Assembly (NCBI RefSeq): GCF_900129935.1
Contig: NZ_FQXJ01000008.1
Span: forward strand, 62,001-126,000
Reading direction: 5' to 3'
Length of the DNA stretch: 64,000 nucleotides
Origin: Desulfosporosinus lacus DSM 15449
Lineage (GTDB): Bacteria; Bacillota; Desulfitobacteriia; Desulfitobacteriales; Desulfitobacteriaceae
Positions 46,401 through 55,156 of this stretch are shown here, piece by piece (the first letter of the stretch is position 1; the number at the start of each line of letters is the position of its first letter). The notes beneath the pieces were generated by a model. The model had not been told where the DNA came from, did no database searches, and saw only the letters and a list, made by a program, of their open reading frames with translations. A program made the translations under genes and the position numbers.

Positions 46401-47315
46401 GCCTGGGAAAAGCCACTGGAAAAAATCTTTCCAACTCAAACGGAAAAAGTCGCCGAGCCACAAAAAGTGAGCTTCAACCTGAGAAATAATCAAACACCAT
46501 CAACTAAAGTGGCTAAACCAAGAATCTTTATTCCGGTTTTCCCGGGTACCAATTGTGAGTACGATTCAGCCAAAGCTTTTGAGAAAGCCGGAGGGATCGT
46601 TGAAACCTTAGTGATTAGAAATCTGACGGCAACTGATGTGGAGCAATCTATCCAAGAGATGGTTAAAAAGATACAGAAGGCTCAAATCGTCATGCTCCCA
46701 GGGGGCTTTAGTGCGGGAGACGAACCAGACGGTTCGGGTAAATTCATTGCTACTATGTTCAGAAACCCTTGGATTAGTGAGGCGATTGAGGAACTTATGG
46801 ATCAAAGGGATGGTTTGATGCTTGGTATTTGTAATGGGTTTCAAGCATTGATCAAACTGGGTCTTGTTCCCTATGGAGAAATAATCGATTTGATGGAAGA
46901 ATCGCCTACCCTAACGTATAACAAAATCGGGCGTCACGTTTCCGGCATGGTCCAAACCAAAGTCGTTTCCGTTTTATCCCCATGGTTTAGCGGGGTGAAT
47001 TTGGGAGACATTCACTCCGTGCCTATCTCCCATGGAGAAGGTCGGTTTGTCGCAGATCACGAAATAATTCAAACGTTAATAGATAATGGACAGGTTGCTA
47101 CTCAATATGTGGATCTTGACGGGAACCCTAGCAATGATGTTATCTATACTCCCAATGGTTCTTTTGAAGCGATTGAAGGAATCACCAGCCCAGATGGACG
47201 TATTCTGGGTAAGATGGCCCATTCCGAAAGGACCGGTCTGGAAATAGCGAAGAACGTTCCGGGTAATAAATATCAACCGATTTTTGCCGGCGGCGTTAAC
47301 TATTTTAGAGGATAG
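43500..47315 (+). CDS. purL: Phosphoribosylformylglycinamidine synthase, fused PurL-PurQ type
   Basis: A 1271-residue enzyme of purine synthesis converting FGAR, glutamine and ATP to FGAM. Domains in order: N-terminal PurS-like region, linker with SDHCRHTTF (about residue 228), AIRS-like ATP domain with ETHNHPTEIEPFGGA, a second AIRS-like half (GGKDSMSGTFMD), and a C-terminal glutaminase with nucleophile Cys1111 (GICNGFQAL) and ISHGEGRF. This clostridial large form makes separate PurS and PurQ unnecessary. No other pur genes adjoin, and no purine riboswitch is visible upstream. Confidence 0.95.
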   Translation: MGFQAVKRIYVEKRPGYDIEAQGLHNDLLENLGILGLQGLRVINRYDISGITDEEYAKARPIIFAEPPLDLVYDENIEISPQDQVFAMEYLPGQYDQRADSAAQCVQILTQKERPTIASAKVIVLKGQLSEMDFQKIKDYCINPVESREAALEKPESLEFEAVTPPNVEILDGFIEKSSEELKAFFNKTGLAMSYQDLAFCQAYFRDTEKRNPTITEIRVIDTYWSDHCRHTTFNTKIEEVAFPKGDFAHPLTKAYHEYLTSRDYVYGKNPADRDVCLMDIAVLGMKELKKKGLLPDLDLSDEINACSIVANVDINGQNEEWLVMFKNETHNHPTEIEPFGGAATCLGGAIRDPLSGRTYVYQAMRVTGSADPRAKLEDTLPGKLPQRKITRGAAAGYSSYGNQIGLATGQVTEVYDEGFVAKRMEIGAVIAAAPRENVVREAPEAGDVVVLVGGRTGRDGCGGATGSSKEHTTESLLTCGAEVQKGNPPTERKIQRLFRNAKVSKLIKRCNDFGAGGVSVAIGELTDGLEINLDAVPKKYEGLDGTELAISESQERMAVVIRAQDFEAFANYAHEENLEATLVAKVSADPRLIMVWRGQAIVDLSREFLNTNGVKQTTKVQVTLPEGNHNYFNKLSEAIEEKLAAHNVPNPGAILKEAWLANLSDLNVCSQKGLVERFDSTIGMSSVLMPLGGKYQATPAEGMVAKIPVLAGETNTATIMTYGYNPQLAKWSPFHGALYAVVDAVTKTVALGGDYHKVRLTLQEYFERLGTDPEKWGKPFSALLGAFYAQKKLGIPAIGGKDSMSGTFMDLHVPPTLVAFAVNVVEADKVVSQEFKKSGSKVVLVKATRDEHEVPDFEQLSKNYSKINELIHSGSVLASHTVRMGGLAAALSKMSFGNQVGMTLDSSIDINSLFTADYGSIILEIEKTIDLAKAFSGVDFQLLGVTQENPIITINDVNIELKTALQAWEKPLEKIFPTQTEKVAEPQKVSFNLRNNQTPSTKVAKPRIFIPVFPGTNCEYDSAKAFEKAGGIVETLVIRNLTATDVEQSIQEMVKKIQKAQIVMLPGGFSAGDEPDGSGKFIATMFRNPWISEAIEELMDQRDGLMLGICNGFQALIKLGLVPYGEIIDLMEESPTLTYNKIGRHVSGMVQTKVVSVLSPWFSGVNLGDIHSVPISHGEGRFVADHEIIQTLIDNGQVATQYVDLDGNPSNDVIYTPNGSFEAIEGITSPDGRILGKMAHSERTGLEIAKNVPGNKYQPIFAGGVNYFRG

Positions 47316-47429
47316 ACCTTTAACGCACGTCACTTGCCAACAGAGGTCAACTTAAGTTGCAGGGTTTTTAATATGTTTGTCGAATTCACTAATAACAGTT
47401 AATCATTACAACAATAGGAGATGAAATTT

Positions 47430-47744
47430 TTGAACACTCAATTTGAAAGTGCTGTTGTGACAGAACAAGGAAAAACCATTGCTGTTGTTTCCGTCCAACC
47501 GACTGTATTCCAAAATTCCTTTAACGCATCGATGGTAATCAAAGGGTTGCTCCCTGTTTTTAAAGGGATGCCTATTGTTCTTATGACTATAGATCCCCAA
47601 GGAAATCCTGCCTATTTCGGCAGATCAGACCTTATTCTTCTTCTGGAGAATGTAAACATTAAAGAAGCACCTTGGAAAGAAGTATCTGCAGAAATTGACT
47701 TAACAAATTCTTGTCCGATGAAAGAAGAAGCAGAAGAATCATAA
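47430..47744 (+). CDS. Hypothetical protein, about 104 residues
   Basis: Not recognised. A small soluble protein with a beta-strand-rich look (TIAVVSVQPTVFQ, PIVLMTIDPQGNPAYFG) and an acidic tail. TTG 47430 is nine bases after AGGAG, while ATG 47421 is only one or two bases after it, so TTG is the better start. It lies between purL and dinB and may be co-transcribed with dinB (18-nt gap). Confidence 0.6.
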   Translation: MNTQFESAVVTEQGKTIAVVSVQPTVFQNSFNASMVIKGLLPVFKGMPIVLMTIDPQGNPAYFGRSDLILLLENVNIKEAPWKEVSAEIDLTNSCPMKEEAEES

Positions 47745-47762
47745 GATTTTATTGAGGAAGAC

Positions 47763-48929
47763 ATGGACGTTTGGGCGAACTATCGAAAAATACTACATGT
47801 AGATATGGATGCTTTCTATGCCTCTGTCGAGCAGCGCGACGATCCGTCCTTAATGGGCAAACCGGTAGTGGTTGGAGGCAGACCCAATAGCAGGGGTGTA
47901 GTTTCTGCGGCGTCTTATGAAGCGCGTAAATATGGAATACGCTCAGCTATGCCTGTTGCAGAAGCTGCTCGGCGCTGTCCTTCTGCTGTTTTTTTGCCCG
48001 TAAATGGGCAGAAATATCGTGAAGTATCCTGGCAAATTAGACAAATATTTTTGACTTATACTCCTATGGTAGAGCCACTATCTTTGGATGAGGCTTTTTT
48101 AGATGTTACAGGTTCTACGAGTTTATTTGGGCCTGCAGATTTAATAGCTTTAACAATAAAACAGCGCATCCAGCAGGAATTAAACTTAACGGCGTCTGTT
48201 GGCTTAGCATGCAATAAGTTTTTAGCCAAGCTTGCCTCAGATCTGAAAAAACCTGATGGATTCGTAGTTGTGCATCCCAATAGAATTCAAGAGTTTCTTG
48301 ACCCATTGACTGTGGAAAGGATTTGGGGAGTAGGAGAAAAAACAGCGAAACAATTGCACAATCATAATGTTAAAACAGTTAGGGACTTACGCAGCCTGGA
48401 ATTAAAGTTCTTGACGAAGCTCTTTGGATCTTTGGGTAGCCAGCTTTATCAGTTGGCCCAAGGAATTGACGATCGACCCGTGGAAAGCGACCGGGTGGTT
48501 AAATCCATCGGTCGCGAGACTACCTTTGAAACTGATATTGCTGATCCTGATGTACTGGAGACAACTTTACTAAAGCTTGCCGTTCATGTGGGTCGGAGTC
48601 TGCGCAAAGAAGCACTCAGAGGTAAAACGGTGACCTTGAAAGTCAGGTACGCTGATTTCCGTACCCTAACCCGTTCTCGAACACTATTGCGGGCTACGGA
48701 TCTTGACGACGTGATTTATCAGGAAGCCTGTAGCTTATTAAGAGAGTTATCCCTTAAACAACCACTTCGATTAATTGGGGTTACCTTATCTAATCTGACC
48801 GATCAGATTCAAAATCAGCTGTCTTTGTTCGAAGAACCCCAGCTGGAAAAAGAAAATCTCACGAAGGTTCTTGATTCTGTAAAAGAGAAATATGGCGAGA
48901 AAAGCATTACAAGGGCTAGACTTTTGTAA
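47763..48929 (+). CDS. dinB: DNA polymerase IV (Y-family)
   Basis: A 388-residue translesion polymerase. The palm carries HVDMDAFYASVEQ and SLDEAFLDVTGS with the three metal-binding acids; the steric-gate region (FYASVE), fingers (SYEARKYGIRSAMP) and HhH region (GVGEKTAKQL) follow. The C-terminal motif QNQLSLF near residue 367 is a beta-clamp binding site. Length and layout are standard. No LexA box was recognised upstream. Confidence 0.93.
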   Translation: MDVWANYRKILHVDMDAFYASVEQRDDPSLMGKPVVVGGRPNSRGVVSAASYEARKYGIRSAMPVAEAARRCPSAVFLPVNGQKYREVSWQIRQIFLTYTPMVEPLSLDEAFLDVTGSTSLFGPADLIALTIKQRIQQELNLTASVGLACNKFLAKLASDLKKPDGFVVVHPNRIQEFLDPLTVERIWGVGEKTAKQLHNHNVKTVRDLRSLELKFLTKLFGSLGSQLYQLAQGIDDRPVESDRVVKSIGRETTFETDIADPDVLETTLLKLAVHVGRSLRKEALRGKTVTLKVRYADFRTLTRSRTLLRATDLDDVIYQEACSLLRELSLKQPLRLIGVTLSNLTDQIQNQLSLFEEPQLEKENLTKVLDSVKEKYGEKSITRARLL

Positions 48930-48939
48930 TTATAACGGT

Positions 48940-48976
48940 ATAGGTCATTTGCCTTTTTCCTAAGCAGATGGCCTAT
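48940..48976 (+). terminator. Hairpin after dinB
   Basis: ATAGGTCATTTGC/GCAGATGGCCTAT with two mismatches and an 11-nt loop; the tail is TTCATTATAT, a weak T-tract. Confidence 0.5.
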
Positions 48977-49553
48977 TTCATTATATCGGTCAACCTGCTT
49001 GCCGCAACACAACATCACCGACAATAGAAACCTATTTTTCTGGCAGAAGGTATAACTTATCGTTATATACCCTTCTGGAAGGCCCATCTCGCCATCTTTG
49101 CTTACTGTGACAGTTGGCCATCCCATGGCCAGCGGTCCATTCTCGCCCTCGACATCAGCGCATTTTGGCCATTCATAGATGCTTAAATCTCAGCCTTCCA
49201 TGTTCGTGTCAGACTGGGGTCAGTGGTTTAGAGCTAGCCAAGTTTTCGAACGGAGATCGCTTTACAGGTGATTTACCTCCATGTCTGCGTAATTTATTAG
49301 ATAATGTCGAAAATTTCTTTGTCAGAAACACGGCTAAACTACGTCTATAACTAATAGGTAACAGACTTGAAAGCGCAGCAATTGGGTCTAAGTGCTAGGA
49401 AACAAAAATAATCGCAGTTGAAGGAGGGAAACTGGAGAGAGAGAACATCAGTCACGATGTTCAGCCTTGGCTGAACGAGTTCACTCTTATTTAAAAAAAG
49501 AGTTCAAACTACGAATATCGAACCCCGAGTAAGAAAGGAAGGTAGATAATACA
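48977..49553. other. Intergenic stretch without a convincing gene
   Basis: Contains an imperfect hairpin AGAAGGTATA/TATACCCTTCT near 49044-49076, a GGCCATCCCATGGCC palindrome near 49116, and GTTCAGCC/GGCTGAAC near 49460 followed by GAGTTCACTC/GAGTTC sequences. A 78-codon frame at 49114-49350 has no ribosome-binding site or recognisable motif. Confidence 0.5.
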
Positions 49554-51785
49554 ATGAAGAATAATTGGCGTTCTTTCCTGAGCGTGATTGTAGTAGCCAT
49601 ATTACTAGTTCCAACGATTTTTGCGCCTATAGCTTTAGCAGGAGAAAGCAGTGTATCATCTCCAACTGTTGAGTCTCTGGCTATGCCAGAAGTGAGCCTG
49701 GAAAAAGCTATTCAGATTGTAAAAACCAACTTCGACGTCCCAACTCAATATACGGATTTCAGTTCTTCTTACAACACCTATGATGGACGTCAAGTATGGG
49801 CTTTGCGTTGGAATGGTACAGCAGAACGACCAGGAGAGTTCGCTGCAGAGGTTAATGCCATAAACGGAGATATTGTAAGTATGAACTATTGGAAGAATGA
49901 AGATCAATTGGCCAATAGTCCGTCAGTCCCTACCATTACTAAGGCTGAAGCTCAAGAAATCAGCAGCAAATTACTTAGCCGTTTATTAGGCAAGCGAACC
50001 GAGGAATTAAGCTTAATTCCAAGTGAATTAGAGATAGTACCACTAAACTACGGTCCCTTCAATTATTCTCTCCAATATCAACGACTAATTAACGGTGTCC
50101 CCTTTCTTAGCAATGAAGCCAATGTGCAAGTATCAAGTACAGATGGGCACATCACTTCTTATAATCTCAACTGGAACGATGTAAAAGCGCCTGAAGTAAA
50201 AGGTGTGATCAGTGTTGATCAAGCGCAACAGGCGTTTGTTGCGGCACCATTCTTTAAACTCCAGTACTGGATTCCGGCATCCTACAGACCTCTGCTTGCA
50301 GGGAAAAAGCAGGAAGCTAAACTTGTGTATCAATTAAGAGGGGATAACAATGGAGGCGCAATTGATGCTTTAACAGGCTTACCACTTCAATTAAAACCAG
50401 GGGAGTGGCTGGCAACAGATCAGAGCGGTGTTGGGGGAATGGGAAGCGCTAAGTCGAAAGGAGCCAATTCAGTTTCTGATGGAGCTCAAGTTCTGACCCC
50501 TCAGGAACAACAAGAAGTGGAACGTACTGCAAAGCTTCTCAAACAAGATGAGGCGATTGCTGCTGTGAAGCGCTGGGTTGAGATTCCGGATAACCTGACG
50601 TTACGCAGTGCAAATTTAAGTAAAGACTGGCGCAACGATGACAAACGTATCTGGAGCTTCGAGTGGAGCATTATTGAGACCGATACAAAGGAAGGAAACT
50701 CAAAATATATTAACGCGAGGGTTAGCGCCACAACTGGTGAGTTGCTTGGTTTTGCTATCTCTACACAACAAAACGACAAGACTGAAGTTAAACTAGACCG
50801 GGCAGCAGCCCAAAAACTGGCTGAAGAGTTCCTGAAAAAGGTTCAGCCTGAGCGATTTAATCAAGTTGTGTTAGACTCTGAAACGGATCTAATATCTAAA
50901 ATGAGTCTGGAACCATGGAATAATCAAGCTTTCTCATATGGAAGAGTGGTCAACGGGGTTGATTTTCCTGAAAACGGAATGAGTATCAATGTCGATCCTG
51001 TGGCCGGCATAGTTACAAATTTTGAACTTAACTGGTCGGAATATGATTTGCCTGGACTCTCAGGAATTCTCAGCAAAGATAAAGCTGTGGAATCCTTTCT
51101 CAAGGCACGACCTTTAACCCTCACCTATGTTCGTATCTATTCCAATGGTATACCGGGGGATTTACGCCTAGTTTATCTTCCAATTGCCAAGGACCGCAGT
51201 ATTCCAATCTCTAACATCTTGGATGCAAAAAGTGGGGAATTACTTGATTACCAGGGTCAGCCAGTAGAAAAGGGGCCAAAGCCATACAGTTTTACGGATC
51301 TAGCCGAAGTTACAGGAGCAGCAGAGATAACAGTACTTGGCCAAGCAGGGTTATTTGGCGATTATGAAAATAGCTTTAAACCTCAAGAGAAGATGAGTGT
51401 TGCCTCAATGTTGCGTGCGATGTACCTTAGCCGATTTGGGTTATGGGGAAATATGGGCCTTTCAGAGAAAGAAGTTATGAATAAAGCGAAAGAGCTAGGA
51501 TGGTTAACGGAAGATCTTAAGCCTAGTGATCCAGTGAATCGTGAACTTCTTGCCAAAGTTTTAATGCGCTACATTCAGCTGAATAAACTGGCAGAACTCA
51601 AGGATATTTATCAAGTTAGTTTCCAAGATTCTGATCAAATCAGCTCAGATGCTCTAGGCTATGTCGCCATAGCCAGCAGTACGGGGATTATCAAAGTAGA
51701 GGGTCAAGTGTTGGCCCCACGTGAAACGGTAAGCCGTGCCGAAGCTGCCACTGCTCTCTTCAGGGCTTTAGGTTGGCATAATTAG
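49554..51785 (+). CDS. Exported YcdB/YcdC-PepSY repeat protein with C-terminal SLH domains
   Basis: A 743-residue surface protein. A signal peptide ends near ALAGES (residue 29). Two similar halves (from about 45 and 345) carry PepSY/YcdB-like units: WALRWNG and WSFEWSI, LQYQRLINGVPF and FSYGRVVNGVDF, GHITSYNLNW and GIVTNFELNW. The last 150 residues contain degenerate SLH-type repeats (DYENSFKPQEKMSVASMLRA, VNRELLAKVLMRY, AIASSTGIIKV, SRAEAATALFRALG) for cell-wall attachment. Function unknown; the duplicated core suggests protease-inhibitor-like or ligand-binding roles known for PepSY proteins. Confidence 0.83.
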   Translation: MKNNWRSFLSVIVVAILLVPTIFAPIALAGESSVSSPTVESLAMPEVSLEKAIQIVKTNFDVPTQYTDFSSSYNTYDGRQVWALRWNGTAERPGEFAAEVNAINGDIVSMNYWKNEDQLANSPSVPTITKAEAQEISSKLLSRLLGKRTEELSLIPSELEIVPLNYGPFNYSLQYQRLINGVPFLSNEANVQVSSTDGHITSYNLNWNDVKAPEVKGVISVDQAQQAFVAAPFFKLQYWIPASYRPLLAGKKQEAKLVYQLRGDNNGGAIDALTGLPLQLKPGEWLATDQSGVGGMGSAKSKGANSVSDGAQVLTPQEQQEVERTAKLLKQDEAIAAVKRWVEIPDNLTLRSANLSKDWRNDDKRIWSFEWSIIETDTKEGNSKYINARVSATTGELLGFAISTQQNDKTEVKLDRAAAQKLAEEFLKKVQPERFNQVVLDSETDLISKMSLEPWNNQAFSYGRVVNGVDFPENGMSINVDPVAGIVTNFELNWSEYDLPGLSGILSKDKAVESFLKARPLTLTYVRIYSNGIPGDLRLVYLPIAKDRSIPISNILDAKSGELLDYQGQPVEKGPKPYSFTDLAEVTGAAEITVLGQAGLFGDYENSFKPQEKMSVASMLRAMYLSRFGLWGNMGLSEKEVMNKAKELGWLTEDLKPSDPVNRELLAKVLMRYIQLNKLAELKDIYQVSFQDSDQISSDALGYVAIASSTGIIKVEGQVLAPRETVSRAEAATALFRALGWHN

Positions 51786-51884
51786 TATTTGCAATTGCAA
51801 CTTGTGAATTGCGAATAGCGAATAGCGAATAATTTACTTGTATACTGTGTCTGATCACTAATATATAAATAACCGTTAAGAAAT

Positions 51885-51915
51885 AGTCTAGCCCCCCCAA
51901 CAAGGGGGCTAGACT
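51885..51915 (+). terminator. Terminator after the SLH protein gene
   Basis: AGTCTAGCCCCC/GGGGGCTAGACT perfect stem followed by ATTTG. Confidence 0.85.
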
Positions 51916-52396
51916 ATTTGTATTGGAGATATTTAATTAAAGATATCTTAGAAAATTTAAAACCATGAAGTTTTTGGATAACTAATCGATGTTTGGGGTC
52001 TAACTGAGTAAGATTATTAAAACCTCATAATTCTGGCATTAGTCACGGTAACACACTCAAGTGAACGCCTATTATGGAAAAGGAATGGTTCTCTTTAAAA
52101 ATTGCCTATATGGATTAAAGAAACATTATAAGGATAATTAAGTCATTGTTTACAGCGCAGGAAGGGAATGCAAAATATATGTAGAAATCATAATATATCA
52201 GCTCCGCGAGAGAAGGGGGCGAGCTATTTGCCCACATTTGTTAAAAATTCGTATATTACGTACTTAAATGATACGGAGGCTCAGGGGACCGCCGTCCTTG
52301 GCGGCCTCTGAACTCTGATGCTTCTACCGTATCACCTAAAAACACAGTGATCTCTTCTGTTCCGTAGGGAGGATTAGTACCAAGTGGCCGCTGAAT
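51916..52396. other. Intergenic stretch, no gene seen
   Basis: AT-rich sequence of about 480 bases. It ends with short hairpin repeat R1 (separate entry) and a GTATCACCTAAAAA segment (near 52330) that recurs near 54656. Confidence 0.5.
52282..52310. repeat. Short hairpin repeat R1
   Basis: CAGGGGACCGCC/GGCGGCCTCTG with one bulge and a GTCCTT loop. The flank (TATATTACGTAC, ATGATACGGAGGCTC) resembles that of R2. Confidence 0.65.
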
Positions 52397-53293
52397 TTAA
52401 CCCCTCTCGGAATGGGTCGTATTAATTGATAGATTCGTCTTGATAACGGGGGGCCATACTTTGAGCCTCTTCGCCATGTTTTCAACAATCATACTCGCAG
52501 TCTCTCTGTATTTTTCCTTCATCTCCGGATCCGTTCTGTTTAATGCTGTGAGCATTTTCAGCAGCTCATTGTAGGCATTAAGCATGTTATCGCGGTGAAT
52601 GTTAAATTGTGTGTCGGCCGTCATGACTGAGGATTTGGTTTCCGCGATTTTGAGTTTATTTTCCAGCTCTGCAATTTTCCTGGCGGATGGGATCTCTTCT
52701 TTGGCCGCCTCCAGCTCCCTTTGCTTTAACGTAACTTTTTCTTGCTCGGCCGAGTATTTTGACTTGTATTCCTTCACCTGTATCTCCAGGTCTTTGGCCT
52801 GAGTAGATAATTGGGTGATTTCGCTGCTTTTCAAGTCCACGTCTTTTTGGAGGTCTTTTTTCTCTTGAATGGCCTGGTCTCTGTCCTTGACAGCTTGCTG
52901 CAATTCCAATTTGGTCATGTTCTCGACATCATGCTCCGCGATAAACTCATCCCGCTCCTCTTCCGGGATTCCAAGAAGGATGAGCGCCTGGGTGTAGGTC
53001 AAATTCGTCACTAGTGACGAATTTGGGTTGCCATCACTGTCGGAGGAGTCAAGCAGTTTCGTTCCATACTCTTCAAAGATCTGCATTAGTCTTTCGGCCG
53101 TTCGCTGGGAGTAACTGACCGATTCCTTCAACCACTTGCCCCATTCCCCATGCTTGAGGAGATCCTTGGCTTCCTTCAGTCGACGGCCGATCTCGACGGC
53201 ATTGGTAAGCAGGATTTTACAAGTCTGTTGTTTAATTGTATTGATTTCAGCCGCGATATCGAGCGGCGTGCGTTCAGTGATCAGAGTATTCAT
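52397..53293 (-). CDS. DUF3102 domain-containing protein
   Basis: A 298-residue protein. The N-terminal 90 residues carry the DUF3102 pattern (EIGRRLKEAKDLLKHGEWGKW, then SYSQRTAERLM), seen in phage- and plasmid-linked proteins. Residues about 140-240 form a long coiled coil, and a C-terminal helical region follows. DNA or chromosome-partition-like roles are suspected for the family but not established. By eye it is richer in G+C than its neighbours, and no phage genes accompany it, suggesting an isolated transferred gene. ATG lies behind AAGGACGGG. Confidence 0.8.
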   Translation of the reverse strand: MNTLITERTPLDIAAEINTIKQQTCKILLTNAVEIGRRLKEAKDLLKHGEWGKWLKESVSYSQRTAERLMQIFEEYGTKLLDSSDSDGNPNSSLVTNLTYTQALILLGIPEEERDEFIAEHDVENMTKLELQQAVKDRDQAIQEKKDLQKDVDLKSSEITQLSTQAKDLEIQVKEYKSKYSAEQEKVTLKQRELEAAKEEIPSARKIAELENKLKIAETKSSVMTADTQFNIHRDNMLNAYNELLKMLTALNRTDPEMKEKYRETASMIVENMAKRLKVWPPVIKTNLSINTTHSERG

Positions 53294-53482
53294 GCTGTTT
53301 ACCCGTCCTTTTTTGTAACTTTATTTATACAATATGTGGCCGGGCTTAAGAAGGTGAAGGCTCGTTCTCAAAAAAATATCCGTGGCCTGACGGCCTCACT
53401 GGGGCTCTGCCCTGTCCCCGAGGTTTAAACCGCTCAGATCTCACTTCAGCGTTGCAAGATTTGATTAACAAAGGAGGTAACT

Positions 53483-54595
53483 ATGAGTATTTTGTTTGAT
53501 CCTTTCACAATAAGAAACCTAGAGATAAGAAATCGGTTTGTCAGGTCAGCTACATACGACGGTTTTGCTAATGAAAATGGTCATGTTTCCGATGCCCAAA
53601 TAAAGCTTTTCTCAGATTTAGCTGATGGCGGTGCGGGTCTAATCATAGCAGGTATAGCTTACGTTCATTATACCGGCCAGATATCACCACATCAGAACTC
53701 CATTGCGGGGGATGAATTTGTCTCAGGATTTGAAAAAGTCACAAAAGCAGTTCATGAGCGTGGCGCTAAAATTGCTATACAACTTTTTCATGGCGGAAAA
53801 GAAGCTAAGTATCTGAAGACAAAAAATATTCTTCCTTTAGCCCCATCAATTGTTGACAATGACCCTTATTACTCAGGTGAATATCGAGAAATTACAGATA
53901 GCGAAATTTGGGAGGTGATTAATGCATTTGGAGATGGAGCAATAAGAGCAAAAGCTGCAGGGTTTGATGCTGTACAGGTTCACGGTGCCCATGCTTACCT
54001 TTTAAGTCAATTTCTTTCACCTTTTACAAACCGAAGACAGGATCAATGGGGCGGAAGTCTTCAAAATCGCCTTCGTCTGCATTACGAAATATACAAAAAC
54101 ATTAGGAAAAAAGTTGGTGAGGATTACCCAGTATTTATTAAGATTGGGGTTCAGGATGGTTTTATTGGTGGTCTTCAGTTAGATGAGGGAAAAGAGTCCG
54201 CCAAATTACTTGCAAAATTAGGATTTGACTCTTTAGAAATTAGCCAGGGTTTAAGAGGTAAACGATATGTAGAGACTGAATACAAAGCCCATATTGATAG
54301 CCTTAACAAAGAGGCATATTATCGTGAGTGGTGTCGAGAAATTAAGAGCCAATTAGATGTACCGATCATGATAGTCGGTGGTTTAAGAACCCTGTCTCTT
54401 ATGGAAGAGATTGTTCAAAATAAAGAAGCAGATTGTGTATCATTGTGCCGTCCTTTCATATGTGAACCAGGTCTTGTAAACGATTGGGAAACAAATGAAC
54501 ACAAGAAACTAAAATGTATTTCATGTAATAAGTGCGTTGACGCAATATACAAAGGAAAACCTATAAATTGCATCCTAACTACACCACAAATATAA
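53483..54595 (+). CDS. NADH:flavin oxidoreductase (Old Yellow Enzyme family), second copy
   Basis: A 370-residue single-domain OYE. Motifs: NRFVRSATYDGFANENG, VHGAHAYLLSQFLSPFTNRR (20 residues), FIKIGVQDGF, MIVGGLRTL and SLCRPFICEPGLV. The end has CISCNKCVDAIYKGKPINC, compatible with one [4Fe-4S] cluster. It is a relative of the protein at 19445-20650 but is not obviously a recent duplicate and stands outside that cluster. A strong AAAGGAGGT precedes the ATG. Confidence 0.88.
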   Translation: MSILFDPFTIRNLEIRNRFVRSATYDGFANENGHVSDAQIKLFSDLADGGAGLIIAGIAYVHYTGQISPHQNSIAGDEFVSGFEKVTKAVHERGAKIAIQLFHGGKEAKYLKTKNILPLAPSIVDNDPYYSGEYREITDSEIWEVINAFGDGAIRAKAAGFDAVQVHGAHAYLLSQFLSPFTNRRQDQWGGSLQNRLRLHYEIYKNIRKKVGEDYPVFIKIGVQDGFIGGLQLDEGKESAKLLAKLGFDSLEISQGLRGKRYVETEYKAHIDSLNKEAYYREWCREIKSQLDVPIMIVGGLRTLSLMEEIVQNKEADCVSLCRPFICEPGLVNDWETNEHKKLKCISCNKCVDAIYKGKPINCILTTPQI

Positions 54596-54795
54596 CTGTG
54601 GATAAGCATAATAGTACAATTTATGCTTTGTTTTACCGGGCCGTCGCCTAACAGAGTATCACCTAAAAATGGAAATATAGATAAATATGGTTGTGGCGCG
54701 TCGAGAATTCTCAGAACTTTATCCGAAACCGCTAGGTCCTTATTTGGAAAAGCAGAGGCTTTTCAGGTTAGAATGAAACTGAAAGAGGTAACAAA

Positions 54796-55131
54796 TTGAA
54801 GACTGGTAGTATAGAAGACCATGACAATATCTCTTGTATTAAGTTATACGGCGTTGCTCTTCCCATAGAAGGTCGGCTTGCGACACTGGAGGAAGAGCGT
54901 AATATTCGTAAATGGATCAGGAGCGTTAAGCTTGTAGATGAGATAGAGGATGGTTCTTATGGGGAAGGGAAAATTGTTGTTGAGGTGATCCAAGGGAAAC
55001 AGCCTGTTGAGATCAAAGCTATCGGGAGAGAAAAGATCGAAATGATAGATAATGTAGGTTTTCGGCGAGTATTGGAACATGTAGAAATGCAGGGATTACT
55101 CGATAAATTAAGTGGTTTTCAAGCGTTTTAG
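54796..55131 (+). CDS. Hypothetical protein, 111 residues
   Basis: Not recognised. Soluble and acidic, no signal or membrane helix, mixed alpha/beta character (GEGKIVVEVIQGKQPVEIKAIG). TTG start at 54796 behind GAAAGAGGT. It lies 25 nt before the HEAT-repeat gene and may be co-transcribed. The spacer 54596-54795 has no gene. Confidence 0.5.
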   Translation: MKTGSIEDHDNISCIKLYGVALPIEGRLATLEEERNIRKWIRSVKLVDEIEDGSYGEGKIVVEVIQGKQPVEIKAIGREKIEMIDNVGFRRVLEHVEMQGLLDKLSGFQAF

Positions 55132-55156
55132 GTTGAAGTGAGGGGTTATAGACTTT

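Noticed and set aside
49114-49350. 78-codon frame between dinB and the SLH protein gene
   Set aside because: No ribosome-binding site, no recognisable family, odd composition for the region.
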